Shown here: one piece after another, positions 41,994-52,125 of the stretch | Position numbering within the stretch: the stretch's first letter is position 1 | How the letters are laid out: every line of letters begins with the position of its first letter | Program-made: the position numbers and the translations under genes | Assembly: GCA_016791445.1 (NCBI GenBank) | Contig: JAEUMP010000016.1 | Coordinates: 186,001-250,000 of the forward strand | DNA: 64,000 nt | Direction: 5' to 3' | From: Hyphomonadaceae bacterium | GTDB taxonomy: Bacteria > Pseudomonadota > Alphaproteobacteria > Caulobacterales > Aquidulcibacteraceae | Notes under the pieces: generated by a model | Database searches by the model: none | Told to the model about the DNA's origin: nothing | What the model saw: the letters and a program-made list of their open reading frames with translations, nothing else

Positions 41994-42905
41994 ATGGCAG
42001 ACACAATCGGAGCCCCGCCCGCCGATCTCGTAAAGGACGGCTCGGACCAGGCCTTCATGGCCGACGTGATCGAGGCGTCGAAGACCCAGCCCGTGATCGT
42101 CGATTTCTGGGCGCCCTGGTGCGGCCCCTGCAAGACGCTGGCGCCGGCGCTCGAGAAGGCCGTGATCGCGGCCAAGGGCAAGGTGAAGCTCGTCAAGATC
42201 AACATCGACGAGCACCCGGGCGTGGCGGGACAGCTCGGCGTCCGCTCGATTCCGGCGGTCTTCGCGTTCGATCGCGGTCGCCCGGTGGACGGCTTCATGG
42301 GCGCGGTGCCGGAAAGCCAGATCCGCATGTTCATCGACAAGCTCGCAGGCCTCGCAGGGCCCGACGCGGCCGAAGAGGACATCGCCGCCGCGTTGAAGGA
42401 GGCGGGCGAAGCGCTCGCGCAGGGCGACATCGGCGGCGCGGCGCAAGTCTATGCCGCCGTGTTGCAGGCGGATCCGGAAAGCGTGAAGGCCATCGCCGGC
42501 CTCGCGCGCTGCTACCTCGCCGCCGGCGAGGTCGAGCAGGCGCAGGACACGCTGTCGATGGTCCCGGAGGCCAAGGCCAAGGACCCTGAGGTCCAGAGCG
42601 TGCGCGCCGCGCTTGAGCTTGCCAGCGCCGCACCGGCGGGCGGATCCGACACAGCGACGTTCGACGCTGCGCTGAAGGCGAACCCGAACGACCATGCCGC
42701 GCGTTACGACCTCGCCGGCGTGCTCGCAGCGCGCGGAGACCTGGAGGGCGCCGTGAACGAGCTTCTGACCATTGTCGAGAAGGACCGCGACTGGAACGAA
42801 GGCGCCGCGCGTGCGCAGGTGTTGAAGATCTTCGAGGCGGCGGGCCTCGGCTCCGATATTGCGAAGGCGGGACGGCGCAGGCTTTCAGCGATCCTCTTCT
42901 CCTGA
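41994..42905 (+). CDS. Thioredoxin-fold protein with TPR-like C-terminus (CnoX/YbbN type)
   Basis: The protein has 303 residues. Residues 20-125 form a thioredoxin domain with an intact W42-C43-G44-P45-C46 site, and helical TPR-like repeats fill the rest. This layout is that of CnoX/YbbN, a co-chaperone that protects substrates from over-oxidation and passes them to GroEL or DnaK. It leads a tight operon with a Lon-N protein, a Trm112-like protein and a DUF971 protein, nine bases before the next gene. Confidence 0.9.
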   Translation: MADTIGAPPADLVKDGSDQAFMADVIEASKTQPVIVDFWAPWCGPCKTLAPALEKAVIAAKGKVKLVKINIDEHPGVAGQLGVRSIPAVFAFDRGRPVDGFMGAVPESQIRMFIDKLAGLAGPDAAEEDIAAALKEAGEALAQGDIGGAAQVYAAVLQADPESVKAIAGLARCYLAAGEVEQAQDTLSMVPEAKAKDPEVQSVRAALELASAAPAGGSDTATFDAALKANPNDHAARYDLAGVLAARGDLEGAVNELLTIVEKDRDWNEGAARAQVLKIFEAAGLGSDIAKAGRRRLSAILFS

Positions 42906-42914
42906 GGGCGCGAC

Positions 42915-43568
42915 ATGAGCGCGTTCGGATTCCGCAAGCCCGACGATCTTCCTGCGATCATCCCGGTGTTCCCGCTGACCGGTGCCGTGCTCTTTCCGCG
43001 CAGCGCCCTGCCGCTCAACATCTTCGAGCCGCGCTACCTGAACATGATCGACGATGCGCTCGCGGCGGAGCGACTCATCGGCATGATCCAGCCGGTTGAC
43101 GGCGGCGCCCCGGTGAAGCCTGCGCTCGCAGATGTCGGTTGCGTCGGGCGCATCACGACGTTTTCGGAGACCGATGACGGCCGCTATCTCATCACGCTGA
43201 CGGGCGTCAGCCGTTTCCGCGTCGGTCGCGAGATCGATGCGCCATCGCCGTACCGAAAGGTGGCGGCGGACTGGTACGCCTACGCGACCGACCTCTCCGA
43301 ACGCGACAACGCCGCCGCGATCGACCAGGAAATGCTTGCCCGCGCGTTGCGCGACTATTCGGTGGCGAAGGGCTTCCAGGTGGACTGGGAAGCCGCCGCC
43401 GGCGCGCCGGCGGAAATGCTCGTGAACGCCGTGTGCGCTGCGTGTCCGTTCTCGCCGGAAGAAAAGCAGATGCTGCTTGAGGCCGTGACGCTAGCGGATC
43501 GCAGCGATGCACTCGTCGCACTGCTCGAACTCGGCGCCTCGGCGTCGGGCGGAGGGCCCATCCAGTGA
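42915..43568 (+). CDS. Lon N-terminal (LAN/PUA-like) domain protein
   Basis: The 217-residue protein consists of the Lon substrate-binding N-terminal domain without ATPase or protease parts: [72 protein letters not shown]. Its role in bacteria is not settled. It overlaps the Trm112-like gene by four bases and is in one operon with the co-chaperone. Confidence 0.9.
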   Translation: MSAFGFRKPDDLPAIIPVFPLTGAVLFPRSALPLNIFEPRYLNMIDDALAAERLIGMIQPVDGGAPVKPALADVGCVGRITTFSETDDGRYLITLTGVSRFRVGREIDAPSPYRKVAADWYAYATDLSERDNAAAIDQEMLARALRDYSVAKGFQVDWEAAAGAPAEMLVNAVCAACPFSPEEKQMLLEAVTLADRSDALVALLELGASASGGGPIQ

Positions 43569-43756
43569 GCGCGCCCGTCGAGATCGATCCAAAGCTGCTG
43601 GAAGTCATCGTCTGTCCGCAGTCGCGCACGCCGCTGCGGTACGATCGAGAGAAACAGGAACTGATCAGCGATGCGGCCCGCCTCGCCTACTCGATCCGGG
43701 ATGGCGTGCTGATCCTGTGCATCGATGAAGCGCGCGAACTGGGGCCGGACGAATGA
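43565..43756 (+). CDS. Trm112-family small protein
   Basis: The protein has 63 residues: [29 protein letters not shown]...[21 protein letters not shown]. This is the family pattern, though only one of the usual zinc-binding cysteine pair (VCP) is present in the first half. In other organisms Trm112 stabilises methyltransferases; many bacteria keep the small protein for unknown partners. It overlaps both neighbours by four bases. Confidence 0.88.
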   Translation: MSAPVEIDPKLLEVIVCPQSRTPLRYDREKQELISDAARLAYSIRDGVLILCIDEARELGPDE

Positions 43757-44064
43757 GCCGGCAGACCGCGAACGCAAACTGGCCGCGCGAACTCGTCTTC
43801 CAGCGCGAAGCCCGGCGCCTGCACATCACCTTCGAAGACGGCGCGGACGTATCAATCCCGTTTGAAACATTGCGCGTCGAAAGCCCGTCCGCCGAAGTGC
43901 AGGGCCACGGAAACAAACGGGTCGTCACCGGCAAGGCCGATGTCGGCGTCGTCGACGCGAAACCCGTGGGCCGTTACGCCGTGCGCATCATCTTCGACGA
44001 CGGTCACGACACCGGCATCTTCAGCTGGGACTATTTGCGTTCGCTGGGGGAGCAGGCGCGATAG
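43753..44064 (+). CDS. DUF971 (gamma-butyrobetaine hydroxylase-like N-terminal) protein
   Basis: The protein has 103 residues and is a free-standing DUF971 domain: [68 protein letters not shown]971 proteins are linked to iron-sulfur or zinc proteins in some genomes, but their role is not settled. It is the last gene of the operon that starts at 41994. Confidence 0.9.
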   Translation: MSRQTANANWPRELVFQREARRLHITFEDGADVSIPFETLRVESPSAEVQGHGNKRVVTGKADVGVVDAKPVGRYAVRIIFDDGHDTGIFSWDYLRSLGEQAR

Positions 44065-44157
44065 ACGGCCCGATTTCAATTGTCCGGTGCAACGGGTCGC
44101 GCTTGCGGGCGCGATCTGGTCCACTGGCGACCAGCCATTCCCCATAGAGGTCAATCC

Positions 44158-45738
44158 ATGAACGTCCGCGTGGTTGCGTGCGCCCTTGCCATCCTGTTCA
44201 CATCGGTCAGCGCCGAGGCGCAGAGCCGCCGCACGACTTCCATCGCCGCAGCGGTGCAGCGGCCGGTGACCTTCGTGGCGGAAACCGGCGCGCAGGAGCA
44301 CGCGCTCGTCCTTCCGCTCTCCGGCGCCGCCGACATCGCCGTCCGCGCAGGCATGCTGGGCGACGCCGAGCGTGACGCGATCGGTCGCGCCATTGCAGCG
44401 GACAACTTCAAGTTCGCCGCCGCCAAGACGCTGTCGCTCCGGGGCATCGGCGCGTGGACCCGAATCCTCATCGTCGGACTGGGCGATGCGCCAACAGCGG
44501 CGACCTATCAGGATGCGGGCATCGTCGCCGGTCGCGCTCTTCTCGGCGAGAAGGCGCCCGTCACACTCGCCGCCAAGGGAATGCCGACGACGGCGATCAC
44601 GGAGTTCGTCACCGGCATGGGCATCGGCGAGTATCGCTCGGATACCTTCCAGGCGTCGCGCCGCGAAGCGGGAGCGCTGGCCGGAACCTCCGTCGTCGTC
44701 GACACGCCGGCACAAGCCGAGGAGACATATCGCACGCGCGGCCGCGCCCTGATCGATGCGATGGCGTGGACGCGCGACGTGTCGAACCAACCCGCCAACA
44801 TCATCTATCCCGAATCCTTCGTCGCCAGCGCGCGCCGCCAGTTCGCAGGTCTCGCGGGCGTCACCATCGAAGTGCTCGACGTCCCGGCGATGGAGCGGCT
44901 CGGCATGGGCGCCATCACAGGCGTCGGAAAGGGCTCTGCGCGGCCGCCGCGAATGCTGATCGTGCGCTATCGCGGTCGCGGCGCGCCGGAGGGCGGCCCT
45001 ATCGTCCTCGCCGGCAAGGGCATCACCTTCGACACGGGCGGCATCTCGCTGAAGGACCCGCCAAACATGGGCAACATGCGCATGGACATGTCCGGCGCCG
45101 CCAGCGTCACCGGCGCGGTCCTTGCCCTCGCGCGCACGCAGGCCCCGGTCCACGTCGTCGCCATCGCCGCATTGGCGGAGAACATGCCGGACGGCGCCGC
45201 CATCAGGCCCGGCGATGTCCTCACGGCGATGAACGGGAAGACGATCGAAATCGTTTCGACAGACGCCGAAGGCCGCCTCGTTCTTGCCGACGCGCTTTCC
45301 TACGCGGATTCGCGGCTGAACCCCGCTGTGGTTGTCGACGTGGCGACTCTGACAGGCGCCGTGCGTGGCGCGCTGGGCGATGAGTACGCGGGGCTGTTCT
45401 CGCGTCATGATGCACTTGCTGCGCAGCTCACCGCCGCCGGCGACGCCGTGGGCGAACATCTCTGGCGGCTGCCGCTGCACGAAAGCTACGCCAAGGACAC
45501 GGCTTCCACCTACGCCGACATCCGCAATTCCGGCGGCGACGGCGGCGCAGGCGCGGGCACGGGCGCCCACTTCATCGGTGAGTTCATCAGCCGCGACATT
45601 CCGTGGGCCCACCTCGACATCGCCGGTGTAGCCTACGGAGGCGCCAACGAACGCAAGCCCGACGGCTCCGCCGGATATGGCGTGCGATTGCTGGAGCGTT
45701 TCGTGCGCGACTGGAAGCCTGTGGAAGCCGGCAAATAG
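44158..45738 (+). CDS. Exported leucyl aminopeptidase (M17)
   Basis: The protein has 526 residues from ATG 44158, with AGAGG upstream. A signal peptide (VVACALAILFTSVSAEA) points to the periplasm. The M17 zinc site is complete: K287 and D292 in GKGITFDTGG, then DMSGAA, and D369-A-E371-G-R in the STDAEGRLVLADAL motif. M17 enzymes remove N-terminal amino acids from peptides, usually as hexamers. Most are cytoplasmic; exported versions are common in alphaproteobacteria. It converges on the UbiH-family gene with no gap. Confidence 0.92.
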   Translation: MNVRVVACALAILFTSVSAEAQSRRTTSIAAAVQRPVTFVAETGAQEHALVLPLSGAADIAVRAGMLGDAERDAIGRAIAADNFKFAAAKTLSLRGIGAWTRILIVGLGDAPTAATYQDAGIVAGRALLGEKAPVTLAAKGMPTTAITEFVTGMGIGEYRSDTFQASRREAGALAGTSVVVDTPAQAEETYRTRGRALIDAMAWTRDVSNQPANIIYPESFVASARRQFAGLAGVTIEVLDVPAMERLGMGAITGVGKGSARPPRMLIVRYRGRGAPEGGPIVLAGKGITFDTGGISLKDPPNMGNMRMDMSGAASVTGAVLALARTQAPVHVVAIAALAENMPDGAAIRPGDVLTAMNGKTIEIVSTDAEGRLVLADALSYADSRLNPAVVVDVATLTGAVRGALGDEYAGLFSRHDALAAQLTAAGDAVGEHLWRLPLHESYAKDTASTYADIRNSGGDGGAGAGTGAHFIGEFISRDIPWAHLDIAGVAYGGANERKPDGSAGYGVRLLERFVRDWKPVEAGK

Positions 45739-47004
45739 TCAGAGGCCGAGCACCTCGCCCTTCAGCAGCTTCGGCAGCGCGCCGCTGCCGCCCGCCGCTT
45801 CGCGCATGAAGAAGCGGCGCGCGGGCGGTACGAGATCGACCGCCGCCATGCCGCGTCCGCGCCATTGGCGCAGCGGTGCGAAATCGTTGGAAAAGATGCG
45901 GTTGAACGCATCCATCACGAGGGCCATCGACGTGGAGTCGAAGCGCCGCCACTTCTCGTAGCGCTTCAAACCTTCCGCATCGCCCGCCTCGAGACCGACG
46001 CTGACGGAATCCACGATGCACTCTGCGAGCGCCGCCACATCGCGCAGGCCGACATTCAGTCCTTGCCCCGCAATCGGATGCACGCCGTGCGCGGCGTCCC
46101 CGATCAGCACGGCGCGCGGCGCCGTCAGTCTCTCCGCGATCTGCAGGGACAGTGGATAGGCAAAGCGCGGGCCAGCCATCGTCACCGCGCCGAGATGCCC
46201 GCCGAAGCGCAGCCGCAGCTCCGCAAGAAAATCGACTTCCGACATCGCCATCAGCGCATCGGAAATCGCAGGCTTTTCCGTCCAGACGATATTGCAGCGA
46301 TTGTCCGTGAGCGGCAGCATCGCGAACGGGCCCGACGGCAGGAAGTATTCATGCGCAATGCCGTCATGCGGCTTTTCATGCGCAACGGTGCAGACCACCG
46401 CCGTCTGTTTGTATTTCCATCCTGTCGTGCGGATGCCGGCGCCCATGCGGATCGTCGAACGACGCCCCTCGGCGCCGACAACGAGCGACGCGCGAACGCT
46501 GCGGCCGTCCTTCAGGGATACCGTGACGCCGCCCGCGTCCGGCGCGTGCCCCGTCACCGCCACCGGCGCGAGCACGCGTAGCCTGGTCTCCGTTGCGGCG
46601 GCGTTGAGCGCCGCGCGGATGTGACGGTTCTCCAGCATGTAGCCGAGCGCCTCGCCGTCCTCGCGCGCATCGAGTTCCTTGCGATCGAACGAAAGCGACA
46701 GGAGCGATGGCCCGCCGCGCACACGACCGTCGGTGACGAGGATCTTTTCGATGCGTTGCGCGTGCGGACGCAGCGCCGGCCCGAGGCCGAGCGCCTCCCA
46801 CATGCGGAAAGATGCATAGGCGATCGCCGACGCACGACCGTCATAGGTCGGCGCTAGCTGTGTCGCCGCGACCTCGGAGTCGGCGACGATCACATCCAGA
46901 CCTGACTGCGCAAGCGCAAGGCCCAGCGTCAGCCCTGTCATGCCGCCGCCGGCGATGAGAACTTCCGTGCGTATCGCCGCGTCGTTCACTTCGGTCACCA
47001 TCAC
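45739..47004 (-). CDS. UbiH/UbiF/VisC-family FAD-dependent hydroxylase
   Basis: The protein has 421 residues. FAD motifs are present: IAGGGMTGLTLGLALAQSGL at the N-terminus, the middle VVGAEGRRSTIR, and GDAAHGVHPIAGQGLNVGLRDVAAL toward the C-terminus. Members hydroxylate the ring of ubiquinone precursors. Which ring position this one modifies cannot be told from sequence. It is divergent from the ammonium transporter gene, with about 200 bases between. Confidence 0.9.
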   Translation of the reverse strand: MMVTEVNDAAIRTEVLIAGGGMTGLTLGLALAQSGLDVIVADSEVAATQLAPTYDGRASAIAYASFRMWEALGLGPALRPHAQRIEKILVTDGRVRGGPSLLSLSFDRKELDAREDGEALGYMLENRHIRAALNAAATETRLRVLAPVAVTGHAPDAGGVTVSLKDGRSVRASLVVGAEGRRSTIRMGAGIRTTGWKYKQTAVVCTVAHEKPHDGIAHEYFLPSGPFAMLPLTDNRCNIVWTEKPAISDALMAMSEVDFLAELRLRFGGHLGAVTMAGPRFAYPLSLQIAERLTAPRAVLIGDAAHGVHPIAGQGLNVGLRDVAALAECIVDSVSVGLEAGDAEGLKRYEKWRRFDSTSMALVMDAFNRIFSNDFAPLRQWRGRGMAAVDLVPPARRFFMREAAGGSGALPKLLKGEVLGL

Positions 47005-47207
47005 TTACCTGTCCGGCGGAGGGTATCGCTGGGGATGGCGCCCGTCGATGCGGCGCGCCGTAGCGCTGGCGCCGTCTTTTTGTGCAATGCGGCAAAGCCT
47101 TGCGGGGGCGCAAGGTTGCGCGCTTGCCCCGGCCCGCGCCGCCCCGGCCAATCGACCCGCCAAAGGGGCGGCGACCGACGTCGCACGACCGCGCGGGGAG
47201 TTATCGA

Positions 47208-48665
47208 ATGAACCTGGAACTGGACAAGAAGCCGAAGGGGGTGATGCACGCCGTGCGCGCCTTCGCAGCGGCCGCAGCGTTGGGCCTCGTGCTCTTTGCC
47301 GGCGGCCCGTCTGAAGCGCAGGCGCCCGCGACGGCGCCCGCTGTCGTCGAAGCGCCTGCTGTCACCGCCGAAACCGCGCCCGCCGAAGCGGCCGCAGCCG
47401 TCGAAGCGCCGGCGGAAGAAGCCACGCCGACCGTCGACAAGGGCGACGTCGCCTGGATGATGATGGCGACGATCCTTGTCGTGGCGATGATACTGCCGGG
47501 TCTCGCCCTGTTCTACGGCGGCCTCGTCCGCGCCAAGAACATGCTCTCGGTGCTCATGCAGGTCTCGACCTGCGCGCTCATCGGCATGCTCTGCTGGGCG
47601 ATGTGGGGATATTCGCTGTCCTTCACGGACGGCACGATTGCGCCACCCTTCCTCGGCGGGTTCGATCGCTTCTTCCTCGCCGGCATAACGACAGACAGCA
47701 CCGCCGCGACCTTCACGGACGGCGTCGTCATTCCGGAGTTCCTGTTCGTCGCCTTCCAGATGACCTTCGCCGCGATCACCGCCGCGCTGGTGCTGGGTTC
47801 GGTGGCCGAGCGGATGCGCTTCTCGGCGGTCGTGATCTTCTCGATCCTCTGGCCCCTGCTTTCCTACTATCCCATCGCACACATGGTCTGGTGGGGCGGC
47901 GGCTTCCTGTTCGACATGGGCGCCATCGATTTCGCGGGCGGCACCGTGGTGCACATCAATGCCGGGGTGGCCGGTCTCGTCGGCGCGGTGATCCTCGGCG
48001 CGCGCACCGGCTATCGCGCGGAACCCATCCCGCCGCATTCGCTGACCATGACCTATATCGGCGCTGCGCTGCTGTGGGTTGGTTGGTTCGGCTTCAACGC
48101 AGGCTCAAACCTCGAAGCGACCAGCGGGGCCGTCCTGCCGGTGCTCAACACCCTTCTCGCCACCGCCGCCGCCGGCCTGTCGTGGATCGTCACGGAGTGG
48201 GTCACGCGCGGGAAGCCGAGCATGCTTGGCCTAGCCTCCGGGATCATCGCGGGCCTCGTGGCGATCACGCCGGCTTGCGGCACCGTCGGTCCCATGGGCG
48301 CCATCATCCTAGGCCTGATCGCCTCGCCGATCGCAGTCGTCTTCTGCTCCTTTGTGAAGGGCCTGCTGAAGTACGACGACTCCCTCGATGTCTTCGGCAT
48401 CCACGGCGTGTGCGGCATCGTCGGCGCCATCGGCACGGGCATCCTCACCGCGCCGTCGCTGGGCGGCACCGGCGGCGAGGACTTCAGCATCGTGGGTCAG
48501 ACGACCATCCAGGCGATCGCCGTCGGCACCGCCTTCGCGTGGTCGCTCGTAGCCAGCGCTATCGTCTTCCTGCTGCTGAAAGTCATTGGCATGCGGTCTT
48601 CGAAGGAAGCCGAACAGGAAGGCCTCGACATCATCGAGCACGGTGAGCGGGCCTACCACCACTGA
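47208..48665 (+). CDS. amt: Ammonium transporter
   Basis: The protein has 485 residues from ATG 47208, with GGGGAG upstream. An N-terminal signal-like segment and a Pro/Ala/Glu-rich linker (residues 15-80) precede eleven membrane helices. Channel motifs are intact, including SYYPIAHMVWWGGGFLFDMGAIDFAGGTVVHINAGVAGLVGA with a pore histidine, and FGIHGVCGIVGAIGTG with the second. No glnK is next to it, unlike the usual glnK-amtB pair. Two hairpins follow the stop. Confidence 0.95.
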   Translation: MNLELDKKPKGVMHAVRAFAAAAALGLVLFAGGPSEAQAPATAPAVVEAPAVTAETAPAEAAAAVEAPAEEATPTVDKGDVAWMMMATILVVAMILPGLALFYGGLVRAKNMLSVLMQVSTCALIGMLCWAMWGYSLSFTDGTIAPPFLGGFDRFFLAGITTDSTAATFTDGVVIPEFLFVAFQMTFAAITAALVLGSVAERMRFSAVVIFSILWPLLSYYPIAHMVWWGGGFLFDMGAIDFAGGTVVHINAGVAGLVGAVILGARTGYRAEPIPPHSLTMTYIGAALLWVGWFGFNAGSNLEATSGAVLPVLNTLLATAAAGLSWIVTEWVTRGKPSMLGLASGIIAGLVAITPACGTVGPMGAIILGLIASPIAVVFCSFVKGLLKYDDSLDVFGIHGVCGIVGAIGTGILTAPSLGGTGGEDFSIVGQTTIQAIAVGTAFAWSLVASAIVFLLLKVIGMRSSKEAEQEGLDIIEHGERAYHH

Positions 48666-48675
48666 CCGACCGGTT

Positions 48676-48706
48676 TGCGCCTCCGGGCCCCGGGCCCGGA
48701 GGCGCA
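48676..48706 (+). terminator. Long GC-rich hairpin downstream of amt
   Basis: TGCGCCTCCGGGCCC is followed after one base by its exact reverse complement (15-base arms). No T-run follows at once, so it may protect the transcript end or work together with the next hairpin. Confidence 0.5.
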
Positions 48707-48741
48707 TCCCTTCCCACCTTGTGGGATCCTCCTCGACTGAA

Positions 48742-48775
48742 GCCGCGATCCCCCGGGTCGCGGCCTTCTTTTTTC
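48742..48775 (+). terminator. Rho-independent terminator after amt
   Basis: GCCGCGA (48742-48748) pairs with TCGCGGC (48758-48764), followed by CTTCTTTTTT. This is a convincing terminator between amt and ftsK. Confidence 0.8.
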
Positions 48776-48903
48776 CGGTTGCGCCTTGGGGCCTGCAGAT
48801 GGTTCCGCAAACGCAACATTCACCTTCCCTAAGTTAGCGCTTCATTTACCGGGGCCCCCGAAGAGTGCGTTTCGTGCTCCAGAAGACGAGCTGCTCCGGA
48901 CCT

Positions 48904-51351
48904 ATGACCGATCTCTCCTACACCCCCGGGACCACCGCCCCGGACGTGAACTCCGCTTCGGGGAAGACGGCGTTGAAGCGCGCCGGCATCTCGATCGGGG
49001 CGATGCTCTTCGGGGTCTATGGCCTAGGCGCGGTGTTGACCTATCGCCCGGACGATCCGAGCCTCAACGTCGCCACCAACGACAAGGCGCACAACCTTTT
49101 CGGCGGCCCCGGCGCCGTCTTCGCCGACTTCTTCATGCAGACCCTTGGCGCGGCCGCCCCCGTGGCGCTGAGCGCGATCTTCGCCGCCGGCGCCATCCGC
49201 ATCGCCCGCAAGCGCATCACCAACAGCGTGTCCCGGGAGCGGCTCATGGCCGGCGCCGGCGGCGTGATCCTTCTCGCCGGAGCGGCCTCCGCCGCGCCGA
49301 CACCCAATTTTTGGCCCCTGGACAGCTTCGGCGGCATGATCGGCGATGGCATCGCGGGACTGCTGACGGCGCTGTTCTCCCTGCCGGGGCTCCCGGCGCC
49401 CCAGGTCTTTGCCGGGCTGACGGCGGCCGTGGGCGGGGGCGTCGCCCTCGCGTGGGCGTTCAGCGTGACGCGCGACGACATGGCGGCGGCGGTGGATTCC
49501 ACTGCGGAAGCCGTCGGCAAGGCGGGCGGCCTAGTCCAGTCCCTGTTCGGAGGCATCTCGAGCAAATTCAAGCGCGCGCCCGAACCGTGGGAGACCTACG
49601 AGCGGGACGTCCCGCAACGCCCCGAAAAGCGGGTGGTGACGATCCGGCAGACGGCCGAAGACGAGAGCGCCGAGGAGGCGCCCGAAGAGGAAGCGCCCCG
49701 CCGCGTCGCCGCCGCGCCGATCCGCAAGCGCGTGGAACAGCCCGCGCCGCAGCGCGCGCCGACGCAGCAACAACCGCAACGTCCCGCGCCGCCATCGGCT
49801 GCACGCCCACAGAAATCCGACCTGCAGATGCGCTCGCAGTCCACGGACTTCGACCTGCCCGGTCTCGAATTGCTCGCCACGCCCAAACCGCGCGGCGCGC
49901 AGACCGACGGCGCCACGCTGCAGCAACAGGCGAAGCTTCTTGCCGCCGTGCTCGCGGACTACGGCGTGCAGGGCGACATCGTCTCCGCGCGGCCGGGCCC
50001 GGTCGTCACGCTGTTCGAGCTTGAGCCTGCGCCTGGCGTGAAGTCCTCGCGCGTCATCGGCCTTGCCGAAGACATCGCCCGCTCCATGAGCGCCGAAAGC
50101 TGCCGCGTCGCTGTCATTTCCGGCCGCAACGCCATCGGCATCGAACTGCCGAACCCGAAGCGCGAAACCGTCTATCTGCGCACGCTCATGGGCTCGACGG
50201 CGTTTGTCGGCGCGCAAGGCGCGCTGCCGCTGGCGCTTGGCGAAACCATCGAGGGCGAACCCTTCGCCGCCGACCTCGCGAAAATGCCTCACCTGCTCAT
50301 CGCGGGCACCACGGGCTCCGGAAAGTCTGTCGGTCTCAACGCGATGATCCTGTCGCTGCTCTTCCGCCATACGCCGGAGGAGTGCCGCTTCATCATGATC
50401 GACCCGAAGATGATCGAACTCTCGATCTACGAAGGGATTCCGCATCTTCTGACGCCCGTCGTGACGGAGTCGAAGAAGTCCGTCGTCGCGCTCAAGTGGG
50501 TCGTGCGCGAGATGGAAGAGCGCTACCGGCGCATGCAGAAATTCACGGTCAAGAACATCCAGGGCTACAATGACCGCGTGCGCGCCGCGCTGGACAGCGG
50601 CGAAGCCCTGACGCGCACCGTGCACGCGGGCTTCAACCCGGACTCGGGCGAGCCGATCTACGAGACGCAGGAACTGCCCCTCGAACTGATGCCGCACATC
50701 GTCGTCGTGATCGACGAAGTCGCGAGCCTCATGCTGACGGCGGGTCGCGAAGTGGAAGCGGCCGTGCAAAGCCTTGCGCAGATGGCGCGCGCCGCCGGCA
50801 TCCATGTGATCATGGCCACGCAACGCCCGTCAGTCGACGTCATCACCGGCGTGATCCGCGCCAACTTCCCGACCCGCCTGTCCTACAAGGTGGCCACCAA
50901 GACCGACAGCCGCATCATCATCGGCGAGTCCGGCGCGGAGCAACTCGTCGGCCAGGGCGATTGTCTGTTCATGGGCGGCGGCGGTCGGATCGTTCGCCTG
51001 CATGGCCCCTATGTCGAAGACGACGAAGTGCTGCGCATCGTCGAGATGCTGCGCGCGCAAGGCGTGCCGCAATACCGCTCCGACGTCACCGAAGATCCGG
51101 ACGCGCCCGAAGACGCACCGGCGGATCTCGTGGAGGCCGCAGGCGGCGCCGACGACGAGTTCTACGACCGCGCGGTCGACATCGTCGCGCGGGACCGCAA
51201 GGCCTCGACCAGCTATCTGCAGCGCAAGCTCAGTCTCGGCTACAATCGCGCAGCGAAACTCATTGAGCGCATGGAAATCGACGGAGTCATTTCCCGAGCG
51301 AACCATGCGGGCCGGCGTGAAATTCTCATCCCCGCGCCCAACGACGACTGA
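48904..51351 (+). CDS. ftsK: DNA translocase FtsK/SpoIIIE
   Basis: FtsK pumps DNA at the division septum and activates dimer resolution. The protein is 815 residues from ATG 48904; GTG 48865 in the same frame would add 13. The N-terminus has four hydrophobic segments, followed by a charged, Pro/Gln-rich linker, then the motor. Walker A GTTGSGKS is near residues 468-475, with DPKMIELSIYEGIPHL and VVVIDEVASLML later. The C-terminal gamma domain (KASTSYLQRKLSLGYNRAAKLIERMEIDGVIS) that reads KOPS is present. The short linker gives a smaller FtsK than in E. coli. Confidence 0.95.
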   Translation: MTDLSYTPGTTAPDVNSASGKTALKRAGISIGAMLFGVYGLGAVLTYRPDDPSLNVATNDKAHNLFGGPGAVFADFFMQTLGAAAPVALSAIFAAGAIRIARKRITNSVSRERLMAGAGGVILLAGAASAAPTPNFWPLDSFGGMIGDGIAGLLTALFSLPGLPAPQVFAGLTAAVGGGVALAWAFSVTRDDMAAAVDSTAEAVGKAGGLVQSLFGGISSKFKRAPEPWETYERDVPQRPEKRVVTIRQTAEDESAEEAPEEEAPRRVAAAPIRKRVEQPAPQRAPTQQQPQRPAPPSAARPQKSDLQMRSQSTDFDLPGLELLATPKPRGAQTDGATLQQQAKLLAAVLADYGVQGDIVSARPGPVVTLFELEPAPGVKSSRVIGLAEDIARSMSAESCRVAVISGRNAIGIELPNPKRETVYLRTLMGSTAFVGAQGALPLALGETIEGEPFAADLAKMPHLLIAGTTGSGKSVGLNAMILSLLFRHTPEECRFIMIDPKMIELSIYEGIPHLLTPVVTESKKSVVALKWVVREMEERYRRMQKFTVKNIQGYNDRVRAALDSGEALTRTVHAGFNPDSGEPIYETQELPLELMPHIVVVIDEVASLMLTAGREVEAAVQSLAQMARAAGIHVIMATQRPSVDVITGVIRANFPTRLSYKVATKTDSRIIIGESGAEQLVGQGDCLFMGGGGRIVRLHGPYVEDDEVLRIVEMLRAQGVPQYRSDVTEDPDAPEDAPADLVEAAGGADDEFYDRAVDIVARDRKASTSYLQRKLSLGYNRAAKLIERMEIDGVISRANHAGRREILIPAPNDD

Positions 51352-51453
51352 GGCGGACGCCATTCACCCGTGAACCCGGGCTGAATGACTTTGCCGGGAC
51401 TTTGCCCCATCGCGCTCTTTATTCGGCCCGATGGGCGGGCCATATCCGGCGGC

Positions 51454-52125
51454 ATGAGAATGCTCGCCCGCGCCATCGCCGCGTCCGCCCTCCTCGTCGG
51501 CCTCCCGGTCGTCGCACTCGCCCAGAGCGGCGCGCCGGCAGCGACGCGCTCTCCGGTCGCCGGGGAACTCACGGGCGCACAACGCGCCGCCGCTCTGACG
51601 GAGGCGTCGGCGTCGCTCAATCGCATCGCCGCCATGCAAGGCCGTTTCACGCAGGTCGCGCCGGACGGCTCTCTCGCCCGTGGCCGGATCTACATGCAGC
51701 GCCCCGGCAAGCTGCGCTTCGAATATGATCCGCCTTCTCCGCTGACCATCGTGTCCGACGGATCGGTCGTGGCGGTCGAAGACCGGTCCATGCGGGATGT
51801 CCAGCGGATCCCGCTGCGCTCGACGCCGCTCTTCTACGTTCTCAAACCGCAGGTGAACCTCGAACGCGACGCCCGCATCACTCGGGTCGTGCAGCAGGGG
51901 GATGCGCTGCACGTCAGCGCCCGCGACCGGTCAGGTGAAGCGGACGGCGAAATCACCATCACGTTCCTCGGCGACGGCCGGGACCTGAAGCAATGGTCGA
52001 TTACCGACGGCCAGCGGCAGACGACGAGAATCACCCTGTCCGACGTGCAGGGAGCCACCCGTCTCGATCCCAAGCTCTTCCGCATCACGGCCTATGACGT
52101 GATGGCGCGGCCGAAGAACCGTTAA
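51454..52125 (+). CDS. lolA: Outer-membrane lipoprotein carrier LolA
   Basis: LolA ferries lipoproteins across the periplasm. The protein has 223 residues from ATG 51454; the next Met at 51460 is also possible. A signal peptide (LARAIAASALLVGLPVVALA) is clear. The half-barrel pattern is typical: MQGRFTQVAPDGSLARGRIYMQRPGKLRFEYDPPSPLTIVSDGSVVAVEDR, LKPQVNLERDARIT. A frame extending back to 51385 would bury the signal peptide and is not favoured. It lies about 100 bases after ftsK, a common order in alphaproteobacteria. Confidence 0.9.
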   Translation: MRMLARAIAASALLVGLPVVALAQSGAPAATRSPVAGELTGAQRAAALTEASASLNRIAAMQGRFTQVAPDGSLARGRIYMQRPGKLRFEYDPPSPLTIVSDGSVVAVEDRSMRDVQRIPLRSTPLFYVLKPQVNLERDARITRVVQQGDALHVSARDRSGEADGEITITFLGDGRDLKQWSITDGQRQTTRITLSDVQGATRLDPKLFRITAYDVMARPKNR